From an uncultured Mucilaginibacter sp. (lineage in GTDB: Bacteria > Bacteroidota > Bacteroidia > Sphingobacteriales > Sphingobacteriaceae): a stretch of 5,722 bases of DNA. The position numbers were made by a program, and so were the translations under genes. Under the pieces are notes generated by a model. It searched no databases. It saw nothing but the letters and a program-made list of their open reading frames with translations, and was not told where the DNA came from. The stretch spans positions 1 through 5,722 of the forward strand of contig NZ_CAMLOV010000247.1 of the NCBI RefSeq assembly GCF_946481715.1, in the 5' to 3' direction. Position 1 is the first letter of the stretch. Each line of letters opens with the position of its first letter. Positions 1 to 5,722 of this stretch are shown in pieces.

Positions 1-9
1 AGCCATATT

Positions 10-669
10 ATGATTTTTAATAATAAGAAATCAAGGTTTGAGCGCGACTTTGTAGTTGCAAGTGCGCGATTCCCTAAGCTAATTTATAGTTGGAATAACA
101 AGCCGAAAATGTGGGTAATTACGGGCGAACTCGATATTTGCGATGTGGAAGGTATATACTGGAACACTTTTCAAATTACGATGCTGGTTCCTCGTAGTTA
201 CCCTTATTGTGTACCTGTTGTAGCAGAAAAAAGTAAAATTATACCGCGCGATATCGATTGGCATATTTCAGCCGAGGGCATATGCTGTCTTGATGTTGAT
301 CATAATTTAAAAGCGATGGCCAAACTGGGTATTAACCTTACTTCATTCATTAGTGACAAAGTATATACTTACTTTGCAAACCAACTATACAAACTAGAAA
401 AAAAAGAATATGCCGGTAAAGAATATGCTCACCATTTAGACGGTATCATTCAATATTATCAAGAGACACACAATCTTTCTAATAAACAGACTATAATAGC
501 GATGCTTTCCAGGTTGACCAATAACAGTTTACTTGGAAGAAATGATAAATGCCCATGCGGTAGTGGCAAAAAAATAAAACGTTGTCATCAAAATAGCATA
601 GACGTTTTGAAAACGCTGGGCAACGAAAAGCTATCTATCGATCTTAGAAACATATTAGCTACGCTATAA
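10..669 (+). CDS. E2/UBC-like fold protein with C-terminal SEC-C zinc motif (219 aa as read; N-terminus may extend upstream)
   Basis: Two parts are visible. Residues ~33-100 resemble a ubiquitin-conjugating (E2/RWD-like) fold: alternating strands, a Y-P turn (Y64-P65), then W84-H85 followed by G90-I-C-C-L-D-V96. This parallels the eukaryotic E2 active-site pattern H-P-N...G-x-I-C-L-D, with C93 aligned to the catalytic cysteine. Residues ~110-170 look helical. A classical SEC-C motif follows: C181-x-C183-x8-C192-H193, preceded by G-R-N-D-K, normally a zinc-binding adaptor. Prokaryotic E2-like proteins are known from anti-phage and ubiquitin-like conjugation operons (for example type II CBASS and Bil), so a conjugation or defence role is plausible but inferred; no partner gene is visible. 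The ATG at 10 is the first in view, yet the three codons before it are open, so the true start could lie left of the window. The gene is clearly A+T-richer than the mannan cluster, suggesting separate origin. The SEC-C call is firm, the E2 call moderate. Confidence 0.75.
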   Translation: MIFNNKKSRFERDFVVASARFPKLIYSWNNKPKMWVITGELDICDVEGIYWNTFQITMLVPRSYPYCVPVVAEKSKIIPRDIDWHISAEGICCLDVDHNLKAMAKLGINLTSFISDKVYTYFANQLYKLEKKEYAGKEYAHHLDGIIQYYQETHNLSNKQTIIAMLSRLTNNSLLGRNDKCPCGSGKKIKRCHQNSIDVLKTLGNEKLSIDLRNILATL

Positions 670-706
670 ACGCACTCGCTATTAGTAGAGTTATCGCCAA
701 GAATAA

Positions 707-868
707 TTTTATAACAATCGTATCAATGTGCCCAACAAATATTTCGACAGTACTTTATCTTGGTTAAATTTATTAGGAGATGTTGATCCGAATTTGGCTA
801 ATCTAAAGATGGCAAACACCGCTATTGAAGGGATCCACAGTGGTGTAGTTAAACTCGGTAAAGGATAA
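707..868 (+). pseudogene. Possible C-terminal remnant of an unidentified gene
   Basis: Following a stop at 704-706, this frame stays open for 53 codons to TAA 866-868. Its composition looks protein-like, with a stretch reading W-L-N-L-L-G-D-V-D-P-N-L-A-N-L followed by a short helical-looking tail ending in K-L-G-K-G. No convincing start codon opens it: the first ATG (806) would leave only 20 codons. I do not recognise the family. It looks like the surviving 3' end of a decayed or deleted gene on the same strand as the E2-like gene, but an open frame this short in A+T-rich DNA can arise by chance. Confidence 0.25.
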
Positions 869-1170
869 CTAAACATTATCAATCGAAGAACTAAAACAAA
901 TTATATTGGGTTATGCCAAAACGGCTTGCTGATTCTCAATACTCACTTTGTTCCCTTGAAAGTTCAGTCTATGGGTGACCTATCAGAGACCTCAAATAAT
1001 TAGTAGCCAGTAAGCTATTGCCAATCAAGTGATAATATTTTGGGAACCAATCCCTCCCGCTCACGTATACTCAATTTTCTACCACTTCATTTATTCAACT
1101 TCAAAACTCTATTGTGTTTTCCGCTAAATTCGAATTTTGATTTACATGGCCATTTTAAACATTCACAATA
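869..1170. other. Gene-free A+T-rich spacer upstream of the AraC-type regulator
   Basis: I see no intact gene on either strand here. A short coding-like scrap at 873-932, reading L-S-I-E-E-L-K-Q-I-I-L-G-Y-A-K-T-A before a stop, lies in a different frame from the 707-868 fragment and may be further debris. A string at 1041-1062 loosely resembles the T-arm and 3' end of a tRNA. From about 1126 on there are palindromic and inverted-repeat sequences, listed separately, that probably belong to the araC control region. No convincing GC-rich hairpin with a T-run (intrinsic terminator) follows the E2-like gene. Confidence 0.5.
1126..1137. repeat. 12-bp perfect palindrome AAATTCGAATTT upstream of araC-type gene
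   Basis: The twelve bases read identically on both strands. The site lies about 72 bases before the preferred start of the regulator gene. A palindrome here could be a protein-binding site, but its A/T-rich content makes chance occurrence fairly easy. Confidence 0.35.
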
Positions 1171-1178
1171 AATCAAAA
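1135..1178. repeat. 10-bp perfect inverted repeat with 24-base spacer (possible operator)
   Basis: The left arm TTTTGATTTA (1135-1144) is the exact reverse complement of the right arm TAAATCAAAA (1169-1178). The arm centres are 34 bases apart, roughly three helical turns, so a dimer could contact both on one DNA face. The right arm overlaps the start of the 36-base element shared with the symporter promoter. Operator function is inferred from position only. A terminator is unlikely because the stem is A/T-only apart from one pair and the loop is long. Confidence 0.35.
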
Positions 1179-1206
1179 AACGTTAAATTTGTATCATAAC
1201 CATACC
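1171..1206 (+). promoter_or_regulatory. Operator-like element, copy 1 (araC promoter/start region)
   Basis: This 36-base stretch matches 2103-2138 at about 26 of 36 positions without gaps. Shared blocks include an initial AATCA, a central TTAAA, GTAT-C/T-ATA and a final A-CC. Copy 1 runs to four bases before the ATG at 1210 and contains a -7-like box (TAAATTTG, 1184-1191). A bound regulator here would be expected to block or tune its own gene's transcription. The similarity is seen directly; the regulator's identity is inferred. Confidence 0.4.
1184..1191 (+). promoter_or_regulatory. Weak candidate -7 box (TAAATTTG) for the araC-type gene
   Basis: TAAATTTG fits the Bacteroidota -7 consensus TAnnTTTG exactly. 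No TTG/TTTG -33 element lies at the usual ~20-base distance upstream. Transcription would start near 1197, leaving a very short leader before ATG 1210 and a more normal one before ATG 1225. The assignment is tentative. Confidence 0.3.
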
Positions 1207-1209
1207 CTT

Positions 1210-2085
1210 ATGCCTAACGTTGTGATGCGTGAAACAACGCCCCTTACTGCTAACGATTGTTTCATGATTTTCTCCAGGGAAAAAACTAAGTTTAACTTCC
1301 CCCTGCACTACCATGAGGAATTTGAGTTGAACCTTATACTGAATGCGGCAGGGGCGAAACGCATAGTTGGCGGCAGCATTGAAGAGATTAGTGAGTTGGA
1401 ATTGGTATTCGTAGGCTCTAATCTTTACCATTCCTGGTTTACCCATAACTGCACCAGCAAGAAAATAACCGAAGTAACCATCCAATTTCATAAAGACTTG
1501 TTTGATGATAAGTTTTTGCAACGAAACCAGCTTAGTTTTATCAAAACGATGCTGGAGCGGTCGCAATTGGGTATTTCCTTTTCGCAAGAAACCATAACTA
1601 CCGTGAAGGATAGGCTATTAGCGCTGGATAAAAAAACCGGTTTTGATTCTGTACTCGAGCTCATCTCTATCCTGCATTACTTATCTGTTTCGCCAAACAT
1701 GAAGCTGCTTTCGGATGCCGGCTTCTCCACGCAAAAGTTACATTATAACAGCCGTAGAATCGAAAAAGCATTCGCTCACATGAACGCCAATTACAACGGC
1801 CAGGTCACCCTTGCCGAAGTTGCCCATGTAGCCAACATGCCCGAAGCATCGTTCAGCAGGTTCATAAAAAAACGCACAGGCAAAACCTTTATAGATAGTT
1901 TAAACGAAATTCGGTTGGGGCACGCTTCGCGGATGCTGATAGAAACCACCGATACCATTGCGGAGATTGCCTACAAATGCGGGTTCAATAATATCTCCAA
2001 CTTCAACAGGATTTTTAAACGTAAAAAATCGTGCGTACCCAAAGAGTTTAGAGAAACCTACACCGGAAACCGAGTTTTCATCTAA
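1210..2085 (+). CDS. AraC-family transcriptional regulator of the mannan-oligosaccharide cluster
   Basis: This is a 291-residue DNA-binding regulator with the standard AraC layout. The N-terminal half (~15-100) is a cupin-like sensor with the signature H33-Y-H-E-E-F-E-L. The C-terminal half (~183-283) has two helix-turn-helix units: one around 199-221 (V-T-L-A-E-V-A-H-V-A-N-M) and the diagnostic second around 249-281 (I-A-E-I-A-Y-K-C-G-F-N-N-I-S-N-F-N, then C-V-P-K-E-F-R). I chose ATG 1210. The frame is open further up to a TTG at 1189, but that codon lies inside the operator-like repeat, and the extra seven residues add nothing recognisable. ATG 1225 is also possible. The gene precedes the symporter/phosphorylase/epimerase genes on the same strand, so it most likely senses an imported manno-oligosaccharide and activates them. 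The ligand is inferred. The family call is firm. Confidence 0.93.
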   Translation: MPNVVMRETTPLTANDCFMIFSREKTKFNFPLHYHEEFELNLILNAAGAKRIVGGSIEEISELELVFVGSNLYHSWFTHNCTSKKITEVTIQFHKDLFDDKFLQRNQLSFIKTMLERSQLGISFSQETITTVKDRLLALDKKTGFDSVLELISILHYLSVSPNMKLLSDAGFSTQKLHYNSRRIEKAFAHMNANYNGQVTLAEVAHVANMPEASFSRFIKKRTGKTFIDSLNEIRLGHASRMLIETTDTIAEIAYKCGFNNISNFNRIFKRKKSCVPKEFRETYTGNRVFI

Positions 2086-2102
2086 CCAATCTCCTTTTTT
2101 TT

Positions 2103-2138
2103 AATCAGCAAAGGTTAAAAAAGTATTATACCAAAACC
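2103..2138 (+). promoter_or_regulatory. Operator-like element, copy 2 (upstream of symporter operon)
   Basis: This is the partner of 1171-1206, about 26 of 36 bases identical. It ends 12 bases before the -7 box at 2151, so relative to a start site near 2164 it spans roughly -60 to -26. That is where an AraC-type activator would sit while replacing a poor -33 element, and indeed no TTTG is seen there. The core GGTTAAAAAAGTATTATACC (2113-2132) also has weak dyad symmetry, with GGT/ACC ends. Confidence 0.45.
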
Positions 2139-2150
2139 GGGGCAACACGC

Positions 2151-2158
2151 TACTTTTG
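2151..2158 (+). promoter_or_regulatory. Candidate -7 promoter box (TACTTTTG) for the mannan operon
   Basis: TACTTTTG matches the Bacteroidota sigma-70-type -7 consensus TAnnTTTG. It lies in the only sizeable gap between the regulator and the symporter, 35 bases before ATG 2194, giving a leader of about 30 bases. The lack of a clear -33 element suggests activator dependence. The following two genes sit 7 and 9 bases behind their predecessors, so this promoter probably drives all three. Confidence 0.5.
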
Positions 2159-2193
2159 ATCTCAGCCAATTACCCTTAAAGTGAATTTAATAA

Positions 2194-4041
2194 ATGAGAT
2201 TATCCCTGATTGATATTGCCATCATCGTGCTTTATTTGCTCAGCACCGTTTTTATAGGGTTCTGGTACCGCAAAAAAGCACGCGAAAATAAAGACAGCTA
2301 TATGCTGGGCGGCAAATCCCTCCCCTGGTACAAACTTGGGTTGAGCGATGCCTCCGATATGTTCGATATCAGCGGCACCATGTGGATGGTGAGCCTGTGT
2401 TTCGCATACGGCATGAAGAGCATCTGGATACCGTGGCTATGGCCCGTTTTTAACCAGGTATTCTTAATGATGTACCTCTCGCGCTGGCTGCGCCGCTCAA
2501 ACGCCACTACTGGTGCCGAATGGCTGGCAACACGTTTTGGCAAAACAGGCGCAGGCGTTACAAGTTCGCACCTGGTGGTTATTGCCTTTGCCTTGCTGAG
2601 CTGCCTCGGCTTTATGGCATACGGCTTCATAGGGTTGGGCAAATTCATCGAGATATTTATTCCCTGGGATTTAGTGAAAGGACACGTCCCTTTCGAAGTG
2701 GCTCCGCAATATGTGCCGCATGTATACGGTATAGTATTCACGCTTTTTGCCATGTTCTACTCCATTTTGGGAGGTATGCATAGCATTGTTACAGGCGACA
2801 TGATCAAGTATGGTATCATGACCGTAGCCTGTATCTGGATAGGATTTATTGCTGCCAACCAGCTTGGCACACACAAACTGGAGGTTCCGGGCGATTGGTA
2901 CAGCCCCTTTTTCGGGAAGCATCTGGGGCTCAATTGGTCGGGCATTATCACCGAAGTAAACCAGAAAATTAAGAGCGACGGCTACTCGCTGTTTGCTTAC
3001 TTCTTTATGATGATGACGTTTAAAGGCTTTTTTGCTGCACTTGCCGGGCCGGCACCAAACTATGATATGCAAAAGATTATGAGCGCCCGCTCGCCCGAGG
3101 AAGCCAGCAAAATGAATGGTTTTGTAAGTGTAATATTATTACCTATACGCTATACACTCATTATTAGCCTTACAGCGTTGGGGCTCATCTATTACCGCCA
3201 AATGAACCTGGCAGACGGCGCCGGGAATATCGATTTTGAACGTATCCTTCCGGCGGTTATCAATAGCTTTTTACCCGTAGGGCTGGTGGGCTTATTATTG
3301 GCCGGCCTGCTCGGTGCCTTTATGAGCACATTTAGCGGCACCATGAATGCCGCACAGGCTTACATTGTAAACGATATTTACCTGAAATATGTAGACCCGG
3401 CGGCTTCTACCAAAAAGGTTATCACCATGAATTACCTCGTGGGCATTATTGTGGTAGCAGTAGGTATAGTGCTGGGCTTTTTTGTGAAAGACATTAATAG
3501 CGTCTTGCAATGGATAGTATCCGCATTGTATGGCGGTTACATTGCAGCCAACGTACTTAAGTGGCATTGGTGGCGCTTTAATGCAAGCGGCTTTTTCTGG
3601 GGGATGCTTTCGGGTATCCTGTCGGCAATGGGGTTATCTATCCTGGTGAGTTTTGGATTCATACCAGAAGGTCAGCTGCTGTATTGGTTCCCGGTATTGT
3701 TTGCGGTGTCGCTTGCCGGTTCTGTAATTGGCTCCTATGCCACGCCTGCAACAGATATGGCGGTGTTGCAATCGTTTTACACCAACGTAAGGCCATGGGG
3801 ATTTTGGGAGCCGGTTAGACAGATAGCTCTGCAAAACGACCCGTCGTTTCAACCCAATAAAAACTTCAGGCTGAATATGTTTAACGTTGTGGTGGGCACC
3901 ATTGCACAATGCTGCCTAACCATCATGCCCATGTACTTGGTGTTGGGTCAAAAGGCCCCGTTAATGGTAACGCTGGCAATATTAGCCGTAATGATGATAG
4001 TACTGAAAAGGACCTGGTGGGACAAATTAAAAGAATACTAA
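2194..4041 (+). CDS. Sodium:solute symporter (SSS family), probable mannobiose/manno-oligosaccharide importer
   Basis: This 615-residue inner-membrane protein of the SSS/SLC5-like family imports a solute with sodium. It opens with a membrane helix (~5-24) and a basic loop, then the family-typical Y36-M-L-G-G-K-S-L-P-W and D52-A-S-D-M-F-D-I-S-G. A dozen or more hydrophobic segments follow. A helix near 366-385 reads G-L-L-G-A-F-M-S-T-F-S-G-T-M-N; its Ser/Thr cluster (S378, T379, S381) lies where SSS proteins bind the Na2 sodium ion, and N-D-I-Y follows. The C-terminal region contains a R-P-W-G-F-W motif (~536). Substrate is inferred from the adjoining phosphorylase and epimerase; a transporter with this company occurs in the Bacteroides fragilis mannan cluster. 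ATG 2194 is the natural start: it begins at the first membrane helix and follows the promoter at the right distance. The gene is probably first in a three-gene operon. The family is firm, the substrate moderate. Confidence 0.9.
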   Translation: MRLSLIDIAIIVLYLLSTVFIGFWYRKKARENKDSYMLGGKSLPWYKLGLSDASDMFDISGTMWMVSLCFAYGMKSIWIPWLWPVFNQVFLMMYLSRWLRRSNATTGAEWLATRFGKTGAGVTSSHLVVIAFALLSCLGFMAYGFIGLGKFIEIFIPWDLVKGHVPFEVAPQYVPHVYGIVFTLFAMFYSILGGMHSIVTGDMIKYGIMTVACIWIGFIAANQLGTHKLEVPGDWYSPFFGKHLGLNWSGIITEVNQKIKSDGYSLFAYFFMMMTFKGFFAALAGPAPNYDMQKIMSARSPEEASKMNGFVSVILLPIRYTLIISLTALGLIYYRQMNLADGAGNIDFERILPAVINSFLPVGLVGLLLAGLLGAFMSTFSGTMNAAQAYIVNDIYLKYVDPAASTKKVITMNYLVGIIVVAVGIVLGFFVKDINSVLQWIVSALYGGYIAANVLKWHWWRFNASGFFWGMLSGILSAMGLSILVSFGFIPEGQLLYWFPVLFAVSLAGSVIGSYATPATDMAVLQSFYTNVRPWGFWEPVRQIALQNDPSFQPNKNFRLNMFNVVVGTIAQCCLTIMPMYLVLGQKAPLMVTLAILAVMMIVLKRTWWDKLKEY

Positions 4042-4048
4042 AACACAA

Positions 4049-5233
4049 ATGATACAACAATTTAAAGGCCGGTTGGCCGCATTACAGCAAGCATACGCAA
4101 GCCTGATAGATACAGATAACGAGATAGAAGGATTAGGCAACGGCATCTTTGACCGTTATAAATACCCGGTACTTACCGCACAACACGCGCCCATTACCTG
4201 GAAATACGACCTAGACCCGGAAACAAACCCCTACCTGATGGAACGTTTTGGCATTAACGCAGCTTTTAACGCCGGGGCCATTAAGTTTAATGGAAAGTAC
4301 GTACTGGTGGTACGCGTGGAAGGTGCCGACCGTAAATCATTTTTCGCAGTGGCCGAAAGCCCTAATGGGATAAGCCACTTTGAGTTTTGGGAAAACCCCG
4401 TTACTATGCCCGAAACGGATGAACCGGACACCAACTTATATGATATGCGCTTAACGGCACATGAAGACGGCTGGATATATGGCCTTTTCTGCACCGAAAG
4501 GCGCGACCCGGAAGCGCCTGCCCACGACCAAAGCATGGCCATTGCCGCCTGCGGTATAGCACGCACCAAAGACCTGCTTACCTGGGAGCGCCTGGCAGAC
4601 CTAAAGACCCCATCGCCGCAACAGCGTAACGTAGTATTGCATCCGGAATATGTTGACGGGATGTATGCTTTGTACACTCGCCCGCAGGATGGCTTCATCA
4701 GTGCGGGAAAAGGCGGCGGCATTGGTTTTGGGCTTTGCACCAACATGGAAAATGCTGTAATTACCGAAGAAACCATCATCGATAATAAACAGTACCATAC
4801 TGTGTACGAAGCCAAGAACGGACAAGGCCCCGCCCCCAACAAAACAGAAAAAGGCTGGCTGCATTTGGCGCATGGTGTACGCAATACGGCGGCAGGATTA
4901 CGTTATACGCTCTATATGTTCATGACCGATCTGCAAGACTTAACAAAAGTTACCCATAAACCGGCGGGCTATTTTTTAGCGCCCGAAGGTATAGAACGCG
5001 TAGGCGACGTGAGCAATGTTGCTTTTTGCAACGGCTGGATAAAAGATGAAGACAGCAAAGTATTTATTTACTATGCTTCATCAGACACACGCATGCACGT
5101 TGCTACTACTACCGTTGATAAGCTGGTAGATTACGTGACAAACACCCCGGCGGATGGTCTGCGTTCGGCTACATCGGTACAGGCTATTAACCGCATTGTT
5201 GAAAAAAACAAAGCATTGCAGCAATCCGCTTAG
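4049..5233 (+). CDS. mgp: GH130 4-O-beta-D-mannosyl-D-glucose phosphorylase
   Basis: This 394-residue cytoplasmic enzyme is predicted to split beta-1,4-mannosyl-glucose with phosphate into alpha-mannose 1-phosphate and glucose (EC 2.4.1.281). It has the GH130 five-bladed beta-propeller pattern. Hallmarks are N74-A-G-A, V-V-R-V-E-G-A-D-R (~87-95), the Y131-D-M-R-L-T block, Y-G-L-F-C-T-E-R-R (~144-152), a R-N-V-V-L-H-P-E-Y-V-D-G motif (~193-204) and L-H-L-A-H-G-V-R (~271-278). D132 matches the conserved general-acid aspartate (position 131 in the B. fragilis enzyme, from memory). Length agrees with the ~390-residue mannosylglucose phosphorylases rather than shorter mannoside phosphorylases. No signal peptide is seen, fitting intracellular use of an imported disaccharide. 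It starts 7 bases after the symporter stop and is followed 9 bases later by a 2-epimerase, its usual partner. A mannosyl-oligosaccharide phosphorylase is the main alternative, made less likely by the epimerase. Confidence 0.93.
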   Translation: MIQQFKGRLAALQQAYASLIDTDNEIEGLGNGIFDRYKYPVLTAQHAPITWKYDLDPETNPYLMERFGINAAFNAGAIKFNGKYVLVVRVEGADRKSFFAVAESPNGISHFEFWENPVTMPETDEPDTNLYDMRLTAHEDGWIYGLFCTERRDPEAPAHDQSMAIAACGIARTKDLLTWERLADLKTPSPQQRNVVLHPEYVDGMYALYTRPQDGFISAGKGGGIGFGLCTNMENAVITEETIIDNKQYHTVYEAKNGQGPAPNKTEKGWLHLAHGVRNTAAGLRYTLYMFMTDLQDLTKVTHKPAGYFLAPEGIERVGDVSNVAFCNGWIKDEDSKVFIYYASSDTRMHVATTTVDKLVDYVTNTPADGLRSATSVQAINRIVEKNKALQQSA

Positions 5234-5242
5234 CAAAAAAGA

Positions 5243-5722
5243 ATGACAGAGCAGCTGAAAAATTACAAGAACGAACTCGAAGCAGAACTTGCCAACATCC
5301 TAAACTACTGGATAAATAATACCGTTGACGAAAAGGACGGCGGTTTTTATGGTCAAATAGATAATGATAACCGGGTTATCGCCGCATCGCCAAAAGGTTC
5401 TGTTTTGAATGCGCGTATCCTTTGGAGTTTTTCGGCAGCTTACAATACGCAACCAGATGCCCGATATTTAAAGATCGCTCAACGGGCTTATCATTATATC
5501 ACTCAATATTTTATCGACGCGACGTATGGCGGCGTTTACTGGTCGGTAGACCAGTTGGGCAATCCGCTGGATACCAAGAAACAGGTTTATGCCTCGGCAT
5601 TTACCATTTATGCCCTGAGCGAATACTACAAAAATACCAGGCAGGAAAAGGTTAAGAAACAAGCGATAGAAATTTACAGGACACTGGTTAATAGCAGTTA
5701 CGACCAGCACTATACCGGTTAT
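5243..5722 (+). CDS. Cellobiose/mannobiose 2-epimerase, AGE family (N-terminal 160 codons; runs off window)
   Basis: The frame opens at ATG 5243, nine bases after the phosphorylase stop, and is still open at the window end, so only the first 160 of roughly 390-410 residues are present. The sequence is typical of cellobiose 2-epimerase (EC 5.1.3.11), an N-acylglucosamine 2-epimerase-like (alpha/alpha)6-barrel enzyme. Visible motifs are D32-G-G-F-Y-G, K51-G-S-V-L-N-A-R-I-L-W with R58 as the likely conserved active-site arginine, Y95-G-G-V-Y-W, and P108-L-D-T-K-K-Q-V-Y-A followed by F-T-I-Y-A-L-S-E-Y-Y. The catalytic histidines of the family lie beyond the window. The enzyme would convert the reducing-end mannose of beta-1,4-mannobiose to glucose, making the substrate for the upstream phosphorylase. 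It lacks a signal peptide and is presumably cytoplasmic and co-transcribed. Confidence 0.92.
   Translation, partial: MTEQLKNYKNELEAELANILNYWINNTVDEKDGGFYGQIDNDNRVIAASPKGSVLNARILWSFSAAYNTQPDARYLKIAQRAYHYITQYFIDATYGGVYWSVDQLGNPLDTKKQVYASAFTIYALSEYYKNTRQEKVKKQAIEIYRTLVNSSYDQHYTGY

Noticed and set aside
670..1170. CRISPR array, small RNA or complete tRNA in the gene-free stretch
   Set aside because: There are no regularly spaced repeats, no complete cloverleaf and no clear promoter-hairpin-T-run arrangement on either strand.
1183..1587. Minus-strand open frame of 134 codons overlapping the araC-type gene
   Set aside because: It is antisense to the cupin domain of a clear AraC-family protein, and its translation has no recognisable domain.
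2086..2101. Possible intrinsic terminator after the araC-type gene (T-run at 2094-2101)
   Set aside because: The T-run is not preceded by a convincing G+C-rich hairpin, only a weak partial repeat at the gene's end, so I do not call a terminator.
2298..3072. Several minus-strand and out-of-frame open frames within the symporter gene
   Set aside because: All overlap a continuous SSS-family coding frame and show no protein-like motifs.
4231..4884. Long open frame (217 codons) on the minus strand
   Set aside because: It lies wholly inside the well-supported GH130 gene, encodes a Ser/Pro/Cys-rich sequence without recognisable domains, and is an antisense shadow of G+C-richer coding DNA.
5422..5655. 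Plus-strand open frame of 77 codons near the right end
   Set aside because: It is out of frame with the 2-epimerase reading frame, which runs from 5243 to the window end with clear family motifs.

Overview
This window reads as a chromosomal segment from a member of the Bacteroidota, most likely a soil or plant-associated Sphingobacteriales-type organism (Pedobacter/Mucilaginibacter-like). The basis is the protein repertoire, the lack of clear Shine-Dalgarno sequences (starts are preceded by A/T-rich leaders) and a TAnnTTTG -7 promoter element. The genus is inference.

Left part (1-about 1170): an A+T-rich accessory stretch. It holds one gene (10-669) whose protein couples an E2/UBC-like fold, with a cysteine placed like the ubiquitin-conjugating catalytic Cys, to a C-terminal SEC-C zinc motif. 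About 540 bases without an intact gene follow. This gap contains short coding-like scraps (707-868 and 873-932) that look like gene debris, a weak tRNA-3'-end-like string, and inverted repeats close to the next gene.

Right part (about 1170-5722): a coherent beta-mannan-oligosaccharide catabolic cluster, all on the + strand. An AraC-type regulator (coding from 1210) is followed by a 108-base intergenic region with a good -7 box, then three tightly packed genes: a sodium:solute symporter (2194-4041), a GH130 mannosylglucose phosphorylase (4049-5233, 7-base gap) and a cellobiose/mannobiose 2-epimerase (5243 to beyond the window end, 9-base gap). The expected pathway is import of beta-1,4-mannobiose by the symporter, epimerisation of its reducing mannose to glucose giving mannosyl-glucose, then phosphorolysis to mannose 1-phosphate and glucose. 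This is the mannan pathway known from Bacteroides fragilis. The secreted mannanase that would supply mannobiose is not in the window.

The most useful regulatory observation is a similar ~36-base sequence found twice, once at the araC start region and once just upstream of the symporter -7 box. It suggests one regulator, probably the AraC protein itself, acts at both promoters. The least understood item is the E2-like/SEC-C gene at the left edge, which could belong to a defence or protein-conjugation system whose other genes lie outside the window.
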